A stretch of 64,000 bases of DNA from Aliiruegeria sabulilitoris (GCF_001558155.1 NZ_LOAS01000001.1:372001-436000), one strand, 5' to 3'. Shown: positions 48,356-58,728, numbered from the stretch's first letter. Notes: generated from the sequence alone by a model not told the origin. A program made the numbers and translations.

Positions 48356-49423
48356 ATGATGACCGACACCGGACAGATCCTCGAAAAGATGAACCAGCGC
48401 TCGCGGGAAGTGTTTCGCCGGGTCGTCGAAGGCTACCTTCTTTCCGGCGAACCCGTTGGCTCCCGCACATTGACGCGATCCATGTCCGAGAAGGTCTCTG
48501 CGGCAACCGTTCGAAACGTGATGCAGGATCTGGAATACCTTGGCCTGCTGGACTCACCCCATATTTCGGCAGGCAGGGTTCCCACGCAGCAGGGGCTGCG
48601 CATGTTCGTCGATGGTCTGCTCGAAGTCCGGGACCTCGATCAACAGGATCGGGAGCGCATCGATGCAACCCTCGGCGGAGGCGAGCAGGAAATCTCCAAC
48701 CTGCTGGATAGGGTCGGCACCGCGCTCTCGGGCACGACCCGCGTTGCCAGCCTGGTTCTGGCGCCCAAACATGAGGCGCCGATTCGACATATCGAATTCG
48801 TCCAACTGGCTGCTGACAGGGCACTCGTCGTTCTTGTCTTCGCCGATGGCCAGGTCGAGAACCGGATCTTCACGCCGCCGCCGGGTCAGACGCCGTCCTC
48901 GATGCGAGAGGCCGCGAATTTCCTGAACTCGCTTGCCGAAGGCCGCACCGTGTCCGAATTGCGCCGTTCCATCGAGCGCGAGATCAAGGAGCATCGGCAG
49001 GAGATCGACAGTCTCGCCCGCGAACTCGTCGAAAGCGGCATCGCGACCTGGTCGGGCGAGGGCGGGACGACCGAACGGCTGATCGTGCGCGGCCGCGCGA
49101 ACCTGCTGGAAGAGGGCGCCGAGGCGCAGGATCTTGATCGCATCCGCTCGCTCTTCGACGACCTCGAACGAAAGCGCGATATTGCCGATTTCCTGGAACT
49201 CACCGACGAAGGCGAGGGTGTGCGCATTTTTATCGGTTCGGAGAACAAGCTTTTCTCACTTTCGGGTTCCTCTCTGGTGGTTTCTCCCTATATGAACGCG
49301 GATCGAAAGATCGTGGGCGCGGTCGGAGTGATCGGCCCCACAAGATTGAATTACGGACGCATCGTGCCCATCGTGGACTACACAGCACAGCTCGTGGGCA
49401 GGATGATATCGGACCGAAGCTAG
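48356..49423 (+). CDS. hrcA: Heat-inducible transcription repressor HrcA
   Basis: The 355-residue repressor has an N-terminal winged helix (SREVFRRVVEGYLLSGEPVGSRTL, AATVRNVMQDLEYLGLL) and C-terminal ligand/dimer domain. It represses groESL/dnaK-type heat-shock operons through CIRCE elements. Two adjacent ATGs at 48356 and 48359 are possible starts; the open frame to 48026 is shadow of rph. It is followed by grpE. Confidence 0.94.
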   Translation: MMTDTGQILEKMNQRSREVFRRVVEGYLLSGEPVGSRTLTRSMSEKVSAATVRNVMQDLEYLGLLDSPHISAGRVPTQQGLRMFVDGLLEVRDLDQQDRERIDATLGGGEQEISNLLDRVGTALSGTTRVASLVLAPKHEAPIRHIEFVQLAADRALVVLVFADGQVENRIFTPPPGQTPSSMREAANFLNSLAEGRTVSELRRSIEREIKEHRQEIDSLARELVESGIATWSGEGGTTERLIVRGRANLLEEGAEAQDLDRIRSLFDDLERKRDIADFLELTDEGEGVRIFIGSENKLFSLSGSSLVVSPYMNADRKIVGAVGVIGPTRLNYGRIVPIVDYTAQLVGRMISDRS

Positions 49424-49431
49424 AGGGTACG

Positions 49432-50010
49432 ATGGCGGAAGCGACAAAAGACGAAAACCTCGAAGAGCAGGTTGAAGAGATCTCCATCGAAGGCCTGGCC
49501 GAAGAGGCCGAGGACTTCATGAGTGATCCACTGGAGACGGATGACGAGCTGGACGCCATCAAGGCGGAGCGCGACGAGTTCCGCGACCGTTTCATGCGCG
49601 CGCTGGCGGATGCCGAGAACGCCCGAAAGCGTGGGGAACGGGATCGCCGGGAAGCCGAGCAATATGGCGGATCGAAACTCGCCCGTGACATGCTGCCGGT
49701 TTACGACAACCTCAACCGCGCGCTTGAGGCGGCGACCGAGGACCAGCGCGCGCAAGCCGCGGCCCTGATCGAAGGGGTCGAGCTGACCTTGCGCGAATTG
49801 CTCAACGTGTTCACCAAGCATGGAATCACGCTGGTCAAGCCGGAGATCGGCGAGAAGTTCGACCCGCAGATCCACCAGGCCATGTTCGAGGCCCCGGTGC
49901 CTAACACTTCCGCCGGCGACATCATTCAGGTCCTGACCGAAGGTTTCCTTCTGCATGACCGCTTGTTGCGTCCGGCGCAGGTCGGTGTCTCCTCGACGCC
50001 GGCCGGATAA
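49432..50010 (+). CDS. grpE: Nucleotide exchange factor GrpE
   Basis: The 192-residue protein has an acidic N-terminus, a long coiled coil to about residue 95 (ALADAENARKRGERDRREAEQYGGSKLARDMLP), and the C-terminal beta domain ending LLRPAQVGVS. It exchanges ADP on DnaK. It lies 8 bp after hrcA; dnaK itself is not in the window. Confidence 0.96.
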   Translation: MAEATKDENLEEQVEEISIEGLAEEAEDFMSDPLETDDELDAIKAERDEFRDRFMRALADAENARKRGERDRREAEQYGGSKLARDMLPVYDNLNRALEAATEDQRAQAAALIEGVELTLRELLNVFTKHGITLVKPEIGEKFDPQIHQAMFEAPVPNTSAGDIIQVLTEGFLLHDRLLRPAQVGVSSTPAG

Positions 50011-50036
50011 GGCAAACGCGGTTCACAGAAATGCAG

Positions 50037-50077
50037 CGCGCCCAAATCTGAGTTTCTCAGGCTTGGGCGCGTTTTTT
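50037..50077 (+). terminator. Rho-independent terminator of hrcA-grpE
   Basis: Outer 9-bp arms (50037-50045 and 50063-50071) enclose a smaller hairpin and are followed by six Ts on the plus strand, about 27 bp past the grpE stop. Confidence 0.85.
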
Positions 50078-50113
50078 GTGTCCGGGAGCGCGAAGACGCT
50101 GCTTTTCAAAACG

Positions 50114-52765
50114 TTACGAGTCTTTCCGAGCCAATGCTTTCAACTCGTAGACCAGGTTCAGCGCATCGCGTGGTGATAGTTCGTCCGGCAGAACCTCTTC
50201 GAGCCGTTTCGTGATCTCGTCGGGCAGCGCCGCCACAGACGGGGCAGGGGTCGCAGGGACCGCCGAGAAGAGCGGTAGGTCGTCGATCAACGCCAATTGC
50301 CGTTTCCCGCCCTCCCGATCTCCCTTTTCCAGCTGATCCAGCACGACGCGCGCCCGTTCCACGACGGTGGCCGGCAAACCCGCCAGACGGGCCACCTGAA
50401 CGCCGTAGGAACGGTCTGCCGCGCCTTCGCGTACCTCGTGCAGGAATATCACCTCGCCTTCCCATTCCTTCACCGCGACGGTTGCGTTCTCGACACCGTC
50501 GAGTTTCGCGGCCAGCGAGGTCAGTTCGTGGTAATGGGTGGCAAAGAGCGCCCGGCACCGGTTGGTGGCGTGAAGGTGCTCCAGCGTCGCCCAGGCGATC
50601 GACAAACCGTCATAGGTGGCCGTGCCGCGCCCGATTTCATCAAGGATCACCAGAGAACGTTCATCGGCCTGATTCAGGATCGTGGCGGTTTCCACCATCT
50701 CGACCATGAAGGTCGAGCGCCCCCGCGCCAGGTCGTCGGAGGCACCGACACGGCTGAAAAGCGAGGAGACCAGGCCGATCACGGCAGAATCCGCCGGCAC
50801 AAAACTCCCTGCCTGCGCCAGCAGCGCGATCAGCGCGTTCTGCCGCAGATAGGTCGACTTACCGGCCATGTTCGGGCCTGTTAGCAACCGGACATGCGCC
50901 GCCTTCTCCGCGGCCGTCAGCAAGCAATCATTGGCAACGAAGCTCTTGCCGGCACGTTTCAATGCCAGTTCGACAACCGGATGACGCCCGCCGACAATAT
51001 CGAAATCGCGGCTTTCATCCACTGTTGGACGGCACCAGTTCTCGGCCCGCGCCAGGTCTGCCAGTGCCGTTGAGACATCGATCTCGGCCAGTGCGGCGGC
51101 GGCAGTGCCAATCTCGCCAGCCGCACGCAGGATTTCCTGCCGTAGCTGCTCGAAAAGCGCCTTCTCGATCTCCTGTGCCCGGTTGCCGGCATTCAGAATG
51201 CGGGTTTCAAGCTCGGAAAGCTCCACTGTCGTGAAACGAACCGCGTTGGCCGTGGTCTGGCGATGGATGAAGGTTTCCGAGAGCGGCGCGGAGAGCATCT
51301 TGTCCGCATGTGTCGCCGTCGTCTCGATGAAATAGCCCAACACATTGTTATGTTTGACCTTTAGAGAGCCAACGCCGGCCACTTCCGCATAGCGCGCTTG
51401 CAGCGAGGCGACCACCCCGCGACCTTCGTCGCGCAACGTCCGTACTTCGTCGAGTTCGGCGTCATACCCGCTGGCGATGAAACCGCCATCGCGCACCATC
51501 AGCGGCGGCTCGGCAACAAGCGCAGAGTCGAGCAACTCGACGATCTCATCATGTCCTTCCAGATCCCCGACGAACGGCAACAGCCTGTCGTTTTCGGCAA
51601 AGCCACGCAGCGCCGCGGCAATGTCGACGGCCTGTCCGAGGCCATTTCGGATCGCGGAAAGATCGCGCGGCCCGCCGCGTTCGAGCGACAGCCGCGAGAG
51701 CGCCCGGTCCATGTCCGGTACCTTGCGCAGCGCATCGCGCAAGCTGTTGCAGCCGTCAATGTCGTCGACGAAACCGCCGACGATATCGAGCCGCGCGATC
51801 ACGGTCTCGATCTTGCAGGACGGACTGGAAATGCGCCGCGCCAGCAGACGCCCGCCCGCAGCGGTCACCGTGCGGTCAATGGCCGACAGGAGCGAACCTT
51901 CACGCCCGCCCGACAGGCTCGCGGTCAGCTCTAGGTTGCGGCGCGTCGCGGAGTCGATCTGCATCACCTCGCCGCCGATATCCCGTTGCGGGGGTCGCAG
52001 AAGCGGCAGCTTGCCCTTTTGGGTGATCTCCAAGTAGGACACCACCGCCCCAAGCGCGGCAAGCTCGGCTCGGCCGAAATTCCCATAGCCTTGTAGATCC
52101 GCGATGCCGAAGACCTCTTTCAGCCGCGTCTCCGCGCCGGAGCTGTCGAAACTGCTCCGAGCAATCGGTGTTACCGCGGCGCCGGATTCCTCAACGAGAT
52201 CGCGGATACCCGGCCCGTCATTGTCAGAGAGTAGAACCTCACGTGGTGCCAGCCGCGCCAGTTCCGGCCCCAGTCGGACAAGCGGGCAGGGGCCAACGCG
52301 CAGCTCTCCAGTCGAAATATCCACCGTGGCGAGCGCCGCGCTGTCCCTGACCTGGGCAAAGGCACAAAGGAAATTGTTCCTGCGGGCCTCCAACAAGCTG
52401 TCCTCGGTCAGGGTGCCGGGGGTGACCAGTCGCACCACCTCCCGCCGCACCACGGCCTTGTAGCCGCGTTTCTTCGCCTCTGCGGGGTCTTCCATCTGCT
52501 CGCAGACGGCAACCCGGAACCCTTTGCGGATCAGCGTGAGCAGATAGCCCTCCGCGGCATGCACCGGCACCCCGCACATCGGGATATCCTCACCCTCGTG
52601 CTTTCCACGCTTGGTGAGCGCAATATCGAGCGCGGCGGCCGCGGCTACCGCGTCGTCAAAGAACATCTCGTAGAAATCGCCCATCCGGTAGAACAGCAGC
52701 GCCTCCGGATGGCCGGCCTTGATCTCCAGAAATTGCGCCATCATTGGCGTGACGGTCACAGGCAT
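50114..52765 (-). CDS. mutS: DNA mismatch repair protein MutS
   Basis: The 883-residue MutS has the mismatch-reading FYEMF motif in [13 protein letters not shown], the connector and lever domains, and the ATPase with Walker [14 protein letters not shown], Walker [17 protein letters not shown] and [11 protein letters not shown]. It ends with the [16 protein letters not shown] tail. Standing alone between grpE and maeB, it has its own promoter in the 183-bp gap to maeB. Confidence 0.98.
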   Translation of the reverse strand: MPVTVTPMMAQFLEIKAGHPEALLFYRMGDFYEMFFDDAVAAAAALDIALTKRGKHEGEDIPMCGVPVHAAEGYLLTLIRKGFRVAVCEQMEDPAEAKKRGYKAVVRREVVRLVTPGTLTEDSLLEARRNNFLCAFAQVRDSAALATVDISTGELRVGPCPLVRLGPELARLAPREVLLSDNDGPGIRDLVEESGAAVTPIARSSFDSSGAETRLKEVFGIADLQGYGNFGRAELAALGAVVSYLEITQKGKLPLLRPPQRDIGGEVMQIDSATRRNLELTASLSGGREGSLLSAIDRTVTAAGGRLLARRISSPSCKIETVIARLDIVGGFVDDIDGCNSLRDALRKVPDMDRALSRLSLERGGPRDLSAIRNGLGQAVDIAAALRGFAENDRLLPFVGDLEGHDEIVELLDSALVAEPPLMVRDGGFIASGYDAELDEVRTLRDEGRGVVASLQARYAEVAGVGSLKVKHNNVLGYFIETTATHADKMLSAPLSETFIHRQTTANAVRFTTVELSELETRILNAGNRAQEIEKALFEQLRQEILRAAGEIGTAAAALAEIDVSTALADLARAENWCRPTVDESRDFDIVGGRHPVVELALKRAGKSFVANDCLLTAAEKAAHVRLLTGPNMAGKSTYLRQNALIALLAQAGSFVPADSAVIGLVSSLFSRVGASDDLARGRSTFMVEMVETATILNQADERSLVILDEIGRGTATYDGLSIAWATLEHLHATNRCRALFATHYHELTSLAAKLDGVENATVAVKEWEGEVIFLHEVREGAADRSYGVQVARLAGLPATVVERARVVLDQLEKGDREGGKRQLALIDDLPLFSAVPATPAPSVAALPDEITKRLEEVLPDELSPRDALNLVYELKALARKDS

Positions 52766-52948
52766 TCCCCCAGGTATCGACGTTAAGTTCGGCGCAGGTT
52801 AGTCGAGCTGTGCCCGGCTTTGAAGCGCATCGGCAAAGCTATCCACAGCTTCCTTGGTCAAACCGCGTCAATCGGCGGTTTCGCTTTTCCTTGAAAGGCG
52901 GGATAGTCCCAATCTCAGAGGTTTGGACAGGGGGGAGAAAGAGCAATC

Positions 52949-55204
52949 ATGGCCAAGAACAAGATCACATCCGACGAAGCACTCCATTACCACATGGACC
53001 CGACGCCGGGAAAATTCGAAGTTGTCGCGACCAAGGCAATGACGACCCAGCGGGACCTGTCGCTCGCCTATTCCCCCGGTGTAGCAGTTCCCGTCGAGGC
53101 CATCGCCGAAAACCCCGAAAGCGCCTATGATTACACGACCAAGGGCAACACCGTTGCCGTGATCTCCAACGGTTCCGCCATTCTGGGGCTGGGCAATCTC
53201 GGCGCGCTCGCCTCCAAGCCGGTGATGGAAGGCAAGGCGGTTCTTTTCAAGCGCTTCGCCGATATCAACTCCATCGATATCGAGCTCGACACGCAGGACC
53301 CCGAGGAATTCATCAATGCGGTCAAGCTAATGGGCCCAGCCTTCGGTGGCATCAACCTTGAGGATATCAAGGCGCCCGAATGTTTCATCATCGAGCAGCA
53401 GCTCAAGGAATTGATGGACATTCCGGTCTTCCACGACGACCAGCATGGCACCGCGGTGATCTGTGCGGCTGGCCTGATGAATGCGCTCTATCTGACCAAC
53501 AAGAAGATCGAGAACTGCAAGATCGTGCTGAACGGCGCCGGCGCCGCCGGTATCGCCTGTATCGAATTGATCAAGACGATGGGTGCCAAGCAGGACAACT
53601 GCATCGTCTGCGACACCAAGGGTGTGATCTACCAGGGCCGCAAGAAGGGCATGAACCAGTGGAAATCTGCCCATGCCGCCAAGACCGATGACCGCACACT
53701 CGAAGATGCGATGAAGGGCGCCGATGTGTTCCTTGGTGTCTCCGCCAAGGGCGCGCTGACGCCGGAGATGGTCGCCTCGATGAATGACGATCCGATCATC
53801 TTCGCAATGGCGAACCCGGATCCGGAGATTACCCCGGAAGAGGCGCACGAGGTGCGCGGCGATGCCATCGTCGCCACCGGCCGTTCGGACTATCCCAACC
53901 AGGTCAACAACGTGCTGGGCTTCCCCTACCTGTTCCGCGGTGCGTTGGACATTCAGGCCAAGGCCATCAATGACGAGATGAAGCTCGCTTGCGCCCGCGC
54001 CCTGGCCGAGCTTGCGCGGGAAGACGTGCCCGACGAGGTTGCCATGGCCTATGGCCGCAAGCTCAGCTTTGGCCGCGATTACATCATCCCGACACCCTTC
54101 GATCCGCGCCTGATCTACACGATCCCGCCGGCAGTTGCCCGTGCCGGGATGGATACGGGCGTCGCGCGCCGTCCGCTCGTGGATATGGATGCCTATGAGC
54201 AGACCCTGCGCGCCCGGATGGACCCGACCGCAACGATCCTGTCCTCGATCTCGGCCCGCGCGAAGGCCGCGCAGGCCCGGATGATCTTTGCCGAGGGTGA
54301 CGATCCCACGGTGCTGCGTGCTGCCATCGCCTATCAGCGGCAGGGCTTCGGCAAGGCGCTGGTGGTCGGACGCGAGAAAGATGTGAAGCTGAAGCTCGAA
54401 GAGGTCGGTATGGCCGATGCTTACCGAGAGCTGACGGTGGTCAACGCCGCCAATACCCGACATCTCGATGCCTATACGGAGTTTCTCTACAAGAAACTGC
54501 AACGCAAGGGCTTCGATACGTCCGACATCTACCGGATGGCCGCCCGCGACCGGCATGTCTTCTCGGCGCTCATGCTGGCCCATGGCCATGGCGACGGTCT
54601 TGTCACAGGCGTGACCCGCAAGGCAGCGCATGTCCTTCACCAGATGAACCGCGTTTTCCCCGCTTCGGCCGAAGATGGTGCAGTTGGCGTGACGGCGCTG
54701 ATCCACAAGGGCCGGATAGTTCTGGTCGCGGATACGCTGGTGCATGAATGGCCCGACGAGGAGGATCTCGCCGATATCGCCATTGCCGCAGCCAGGGTTG
54801 CCCGTGGGCTGGGCCTGGAGCCGCGCGTGGCTTTTGCCAGCTTCTCCACCTTTGGCTACCCGGTTTCCGAGCGCGCACAGAAAATGCACAAGGCGTCGGA
54901 TGCCCTGGACAAGCGCAATGTCGATTTCGAGTATGATGGCGAAATGACCGTCGATGTGGCGCTGAACCGCGATCAGATGGCGCTTTATCCGTTCTGTCGC
55001 TTGTCCGGCCCGGCAAATATCCTCGTGGTTCCAGCCCGTCACTCTGCCTCGATCTCCGTCAAACTGCTGCAGGAAATGGGCGGCGCGACGATTATCGGGC
55101 CCATTCTCTCCGGTGTCGGTGCGCAGATCCAGATCTGCCGAATGGGGGCGACGGTGAACGACATCCTCCACATGGCTGCGATCGCGGCCTGCAAGATCGG
55201 TTAG
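52949..55204 (+). CDS. maeB: NADP-dependent malic enzyme with phosphotransacetylase-like domain
   Basis: The 751-residue fusion has a malic enzyme domain (about 1-430; SLAYSPGVAVPVEAI, DDQHGTAVI, GAGAAGIAC) that decarboxylates malate to pyruvate. A C-terminal phosphotransacetylase-like domain (about 440-750) follows, usually non-catalytic and regulatory. GGGGGGAGAAAG precedes the ATG. The PfkB kinase begins 4 bp downstream, so the two are co-transcribed. Confidence 0.95.
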   Translation: MAKNKITSDEALHYHMDPTPGKFEVVATKAMTTQRDLSLAYSPGVAVPVEAIAENPESAYDYTTKGNTVAVISNGSAILGLGNLGALASKPVMEGKAVLFKRFADINSIDIELDTQDPEEFINAVKLMGPAFGGINLEDIKAPECFIIEQQLKELMDIPVFHDDQHGTAVICAAGLMNALYLTNKKIENCKIVLNGAGAAGIACIELIKTMGAKQDNCIVCDTKGVIYQGRKKGMNQWKSAHAAKTDDRTLEDAMKGADVFLGVSAKGALTPEMVASMNDDPIIFAMANPDPEITPEEAHEVRGDAIVATGRSDYPNQVNNVLGFPYLFRGALDIQAKAINDEMKLACARALAELAREDVPDEVAMAYGRKLSFGRDYIIPTPFDPRLIYTIPPAVARAGMDTGVARRPLVDMDAYEQTLRARMDPTATILSSISARAKAAQARMIFAEGDDPTVLRAAIAYQRQGFGKALVVGREKDVKLKLEEVGMADAYRELTVVNAANTRHLDAYTEFLYKKLQRKGFDTSDIYRMAARDRHVFSALMLAHGHGDGLVTGVTRKAAHVLHQMNRVFPASAEDGAVGVTALIHKGRIVLVADTLVHEWPDEEDLADIAIAAARVARGLGLEPRVAFASFSTFGYPVSERAQKMHKASDALDKRNVDFEYDGEMTVDVALNRDQMALYPFCRLSGPANILVVPARHSASISVKLLQEMGGATIIGPILSGVGAQIQICRMGATVNDILHMAAIAACKIG

Positions 55205-55208
55205 CGAA

Positions 55209-56093
55209 ATGGCAATCTACAACCTGGGCTCCATCAATATCGACTGGTTCTACCGGGTGGATAACTGCCCGGTGAACGGGGAAACGGTTGCCGCCACAGG
55301 CTGCGTCAGTGGCCTCGGCGGCAAAGGGGCAAACCAGTCCGTCGCGGCCGCGCGGGCCGGGTCCGTGGTCCAGCATATCGGTGCCATCGGCGGCGAAGGT
55401 GTCTGGGCCGTGGAGCAGCTCAAGGCTTTGGGGGTCGATGCGACCCATGTCGCTATCGAATTGGCCGGGCCAACGGGGCACGCGTTGATCTTCGTGACGC
55501 CGGATGGGGAAAACCGCATCGTGATCTATCCGGGTGCGAACCGGATGATCGAAGAGGCCGACGTGAAAACGGCCCTGGCACGGGCGAAACCCCAGGACAT
55601 GTTGTTGATGCAGAACGAGACGAATGCGCAGGTCTTTGCCGCCAAGCGAGCGCGGGCCCGTGGTATGCACGTTGTCTATTCAGCGGCACCGTTTGACTTG
55701 GAGGCGGTTCGGGCAACCATGCCGCATGTGGATCTGCTGGCGGTCAACGAGGTCGAGGCGAAGCAATTGGCCGAAGCGATGGGGCTTGTCATCACCGATC
55801 TGCCGGTTCCGGAATTGCTGGTCACACATGGGGCGAAGGGCGCAACCTGGTATGACCTGAAGAACGGCGAGATGCTGACTGTCCCCGCGCCGGAGGTCGA
55901 TCCGGTCGACACCACCGGGGCAGGCGACACCTTTGTCGGCTATTTCTGTGCTGGCCGGGACCAGGGAGTGGAAACCGTGGAATGTCTCGAACTGGCCGTG
56001 AACGCCGCGGCGCTGAAGGTCACGCGAGATGGCACCTCGGAGGCGATCCCCACCCTTCCCGAAGTTCGCCTGTTTCTTGAAGAATCACGCTAG
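55209..56093 (+). CDS. PfkB-family sugar/nucleoside kinase (ribokinase-like)
   Basis: The 294-residue kinase has both PfkB signatures: LGGKGANQSVAAARAG near residue 37 and DTTGAGDTFVGYFCAG near 235, the latter with the catalytic Asp. The overall layout is closest to ribokinase. The substrate is not certain; coupling to maeB gives no clear hint. A terminator shared with the convergent small-peptide gene follows. Confidence 0.88.
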   Translation: MAIYNLGSINIDWFYRVDNCPVNGETVAATGCVSGLGGKGANQSVAAARAGSVVQHIGAIGGEGVWAVEQLKALGVDATHVAIELAGPTGHALIFVTPDGENRIVIYPGANRMIEEADVKTALARAKPQDMLLMQNETNAQVFAAKRARARGMHVVYSAAPFDLEAVRATMPHVDLLAVNEVEAKQLAEAMGLVITDLPVPELLVTHGAKGATWYDLKNGEMLTVPAPEVDPVDTTGAGDTFVGYFCAGRDQGVETVECLELAVNAAALKVTRDGTSEAIPTLPEVRLFLEESR

Positions 56094-56123
56094 AGTCGGA
56101 TCGAGTAGACAAAGGCAGGAACG

Positions 56124-56154
56124 AAAAAAGGCGGACCGAAAGGTCCGCCTTTTT
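56124..56154. terminator. Bidirectional terminator
   Basis: Arms at 56125-56137 and 56142-56154 form a 13-bp stem with a GAAA loop, with As before and Ts after. It can end both the rightward maeB-pfkB unit and the leftward small-peptide gene. Confidence 0.9.
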
Positions 56155-56175
56155 CCAATTCATAAGATCCGCAGA

Positions 56176-56358
56176 TCAATGCGACGACGCAGCAGCAGCA
56201 GCGATCACAACAAAGACCAGCAGCGGAATCCAGACGCCGCTCGACGAACCGGTTTCTTCTTCGATGATAACCGGCTCAATGATCGGCTCTTCGTAACCAC
56301 CAGCAAAAGTGGCGGTCGCGGCGAGCGAGAGAGCAGCGGCGAGAGCGAATTTCTTCAT
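56176..56358 (-). CDS. Small secreted or membrane-anchored peptide, copy A
   Basis: The 60-residue peptide has a Sec signal (MKKFALAAALSLAATATFA), a short acidic linker GGYEEPIIEPVIIEEETGSS and a hydrophobic C-terminal helix WIPLLVFVVIAAAAASSH. It is nearly identical to the copy 187 bp upstream on the same strand. An AGGTTA-type ribosome binding site precedes the ATG. No function is known. Confidence 0.8.
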   Translation of the reverse strand: MKKFALAAALSLAATATFAGGYEEPIIEPVIIEEETGSSSGVWIPLLVFVVIAAAAASSH

Positions 56359-56544
56359 GTTAACCTCCAGTTTCTGCGCGGGACGTAGTTAGTGAGGACG
56401 CCCGCGCCCCAAGTAGTAGTACCTCGTAATCAATTCCTTGCAGACCGATTCTGATTTGGCAATTGTTCACGAACTTACCTGATGAGCATGGACGAGATGT
56501 CGTCAAATTGGCAACACCCGTTTCCCCTTGAAGTAAAGGCAAAG

Positions 56545-56727
56545 TCAGTTGCAGGACGCTGCTGCGGCGGCAATCACGGCGAAGACCAGAAGCGGTATCC
56601 AGGCACCCGTGGACGAACCGGTTTCTTCTTCGATGATGACCGGTTCGATGATCGGTTCTTCATAGCCGCCAGCGAATGCCGCAGTCGTTGCGAGAGAAAG
56701 CGCAGCTGCGAGAGCGAGTTTTTTCAT
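56545..56727 (-). CDS. Small secreted or membrane-anchored peptide, copy B
   Basis: The 60-residue paralogue of copy A shares the whole linker and C-terminal helix (TGAWIPLLVFAVIAAAAASCN) and ends with Cys-Asn. I take the ATG at 56727, which begins the signal peptide after GGAGGTTGTC; an ATG at 56748 adds seven residues with no signal sense. The signal-like N-terminus and hydrophobic tail suggest a one-helix envelope peptide. Confidence 0.8.
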   Translation of the reverse strand: MKKLALAAALSLATTAAFAGGYEEPIIEPVIIEEETGSSTGAWIPLLVFAVIAAAAASCN

Positions 56728-56864
56728 GACAACCTCCGTGTACCGCACCGGACGGCCCGGAATTAGTCCGTCCGTGCCCCATGAGTTCCTCGTGGGGCGA
56801 TTCTCTCAGACGAACGGTTCATTGCCAATTACGCAAGGCGTCACAGGGTGTTACGCCGTACTGA

Positions 56865-57464
56865 TCAGATCAGGAGCACCTGCGCACCCGGGGAAACCAG
56901 CGCGAACAGTTCGGAAATATGCTCGTTGTAGAGCCCGATACAACCATTCGAGGAACGGCGACCAATCTTGCGCGTGTCATGCGTGCCGTGAATCCGGTAA
57001 TACTTCCAGCCCAGGTAGAGCGCATGCGTGCCAAGCGGGTTGTCCGGTCCCGGCGGAACGAAATCCGGCCATTCCGGGTTGCGCTTCTTCATCGACGGTG
57101 TCGGCGCCCATGAAGGCCCCTCGACCTTGCGGGTCACCGAGGTTCGGCCGCGTCGGGTCATTTCCTCGGAAATCGGCACGCTTGTCGGGTAAAGCTTGTA
57201 GATGGATTGGTCGGCAGACCAGTAATGCAGCGCCCGCGAGGTCGTATCGACAAGAATCGCGCCGCCATTCGTGTTGGAGAAATAGGGCTGCCAGCTCAGC
57301 GAACGGAAGCTGGAAATATTTCGTTGAATGGCCGGGTCGCTCTCGGGAATAGGTTCGAAAACCGAGTTCTGGCCAAGGGCGGGGCTTGCAAGCCCGCCCA
57401 GAAGGGCGGCACCCGTGCCAAGAAACCGTCGGCGGTTTAGCTTGTTCGAAATCGAATCGGTCAT
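56865..57464 (-). CDS. L,D-transpeptidase (YkuD), Tat-type signal
   Basis: The 199-residue protein begins with a twin-arginine-like signal (NRRRFLGTGAALLGGLA). The YkuD catalytic motif HGTHDTRKIGRRSSNGCIGL carries the nucleophilic cysteine near residue 176. It forms 3-3 peptidoglycan crosslinks or attaches lipoproteins in the periplasm. The ATG at 57464 starts the signal; the frame beyond is unsupported. Confidence 0.9.
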   Translation of the reverse strand: MTDSISNKLNRRRFLGTGAALLGGLASPALGQNSVFEPIPESDPAIQRNISSFRSLSWQPYFSNTNGGAILVDTTSRALHYWSADQSIYKLYPTSVPISEEMTRRGRTSVTRKVEGPSWAPTPSMKKRNPEWPDFVPPGPDNPLGTHALYLGWKYYRIHGTHDTRKIGRRSSNGCIGLYNEHISELFALVSPGAQVLLI

Positions 57465-57624
57465 AGCGTCCTCGTCGGTAATCCATCTCCACGCAACGGC
57501 GGAGATACTATTGCGTCCGGACCGCGTTCGCAAATCAATCGGCGGTTATCCCCGTTCGAACTGTTTGAAACAGCGCCGGCTTCCCGCTAGAGGGAACAGG
57601 ACCAAAGGGAATGGTGCTCACGAC

Positions 57625-58113
57625 ATGAAAAGCCTTTTTGCTCTCCTTGCCGCAATGGCGTTTGTTCTTTCTGCCTGTGGCGGGCCTTCCGGCGGTGGTT
57701 CCGGCTCTTACCGGATTTCCTCGGGGGATACGGCAAAGATCCAGTATCGCACGCTCGATTCGATCAACAGCGCGCGATCGGCTGCCGGTCTGTCGAGCTT
57801 GCAGCTCAATTCGCAGCTGAACGCCGCCGCCGCGACCCATTCGCGCGACATGTCTGCACAGAACCGGCCCTGGCATTTCGGCTCGGACGGATCCTCGCCG
57901 CTCGATCGCGTGGCCCGCGTCGGCTATACCGGCCGGATGCTGGGCGAGAACATCTCCGAGACCTACGAGTCGGAGGTCGAGACCCTCTCCGCCTGGATGG
58001 GTCAGCCCGATACGCGCAACGTGATCATGGATCCGGCCGCGCGTGACCTCGGCTTTTCCTGGTACCAGGAGAAGAACGGCAAGATCTGGTGGACGCTGAT
58101 CACCGGCGGCTAG
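57625..58113 (+). CDS. CAP/SCP-domain lipoprotein
   Basis: The 162-residue protein has a lipoprotein signal ending VLSAC. A CAP domain at about 35-160 has INSARSAAGLSSL, HSRDMSAQN, GENIS and the later NVIMDPAARDLGF region. Bacterial CAP proteins are extracytoplasmic and of varied function. It sits between two L,D-transpeptidases, one on each side, both on the opposite strand. ATG at 57625 starts the signal. Confidence 0.88.
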   Translation: MKSLFALLAAMAFVLSACGGPSGGGSGSYRISSGDTAKIQYRTLDSINSARSAAGLSSLQLNSQLNAAAATHSRDMSAQNRPWHFGSDGSSPLDRVARVGYTGRMLGENISETYESEVETLSAWMGQPDTRNVIMDPAARDLGFSWYQEKNGKIWWTLITGG

Positions 58114-58140
58114 AGCGCCGCCGGTTCCCGCACCTATCTC

Positions 58141-58641
58141 TCAGGCATGAATGTCGATCGGTGTGCCGATCCGGACCATCGCATAGATCTCTTCGATTTG
58201 CTTGTCCTTCACTGCGATGCAGCCGGCGGTCCAGTCTTTGCCGCGCGGGTCGGTCTTGCGGCGATCTCCATGAATGAAGATGTCGCCTCCCGGATCGCGC
58301 CCCTGTGAGCGCGCAAAGGCGAAATCCTCGGCATTCGGATAGGAGATCCCGAGCGACAGGTGGAAGGAGCTGCGCGGATTGCGGCGGTCGATGTAATAGA
58401 CGCCTTCGGGCGTCTTTCCGTCACCACGGAACTGCTTGGGCCCTTCGGCCGTGTTGCCAAGATGGACCTTGAAATCGGCCAGCAGTTCCTGATGGTGAAA
58501 CAGGTAGAGTTTGCGGCGGTGCTTGACCACCTGCAGCCGGGTCACCTCCGGTCCGTTATAGGACCGGAATTTACTGGAAGAACAGGCCGCAAGCGTCAGC
58601 GCGGCGCCACCGGCCAGAATACTACGTCTGGGAAACAACAT
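58141..58641 (-). CDS. L,D-transpeptidase (YkuD) lipoprotein
   Basis: The 166-residue protein has RRSILAGGAALTLAAC (lipobox cysteine) and the YkuD motif IFIHGDRRKTDPRG...WTAGCIAV with catalytic Cys about residue 142. It differs in subfamily from the neighbour at 56.9 kb. It is predicted to be tethered to a membrane and to act on peptidoglycan. Confidence 0.9.
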   Translation of the reverse strand: MLFPRRSILAGGAALTLAACSSSKFRSYNGPEVTRLQVVKHRRKLYLFHHQELLADFKVHLGNTAEGPKQFRGDGKTPEGVYYIDRRNPRSSFHLSLGISYPNAEDFAFARSQGRDPGGDIFIHGDRRKTDPRGKDWTAGCIAVKDKQIEEIYAMVRIGTPIDIHA

Positions 58642-58728
58642 GCTCGAACACTGCCTCTATGGGTGTTTTCCGCTATGAATACCTCAGAATCAGTATGAAA
58701 TGAAGCGTTCAGACGCTCATCAGCGGAA

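Noticed and set aside
52838-52850. DnaA-box-like CTATCCACA upstream of maeB
   Set aside because: A single one-mismatch site without cluster or AT-rich tract is expected by chance.
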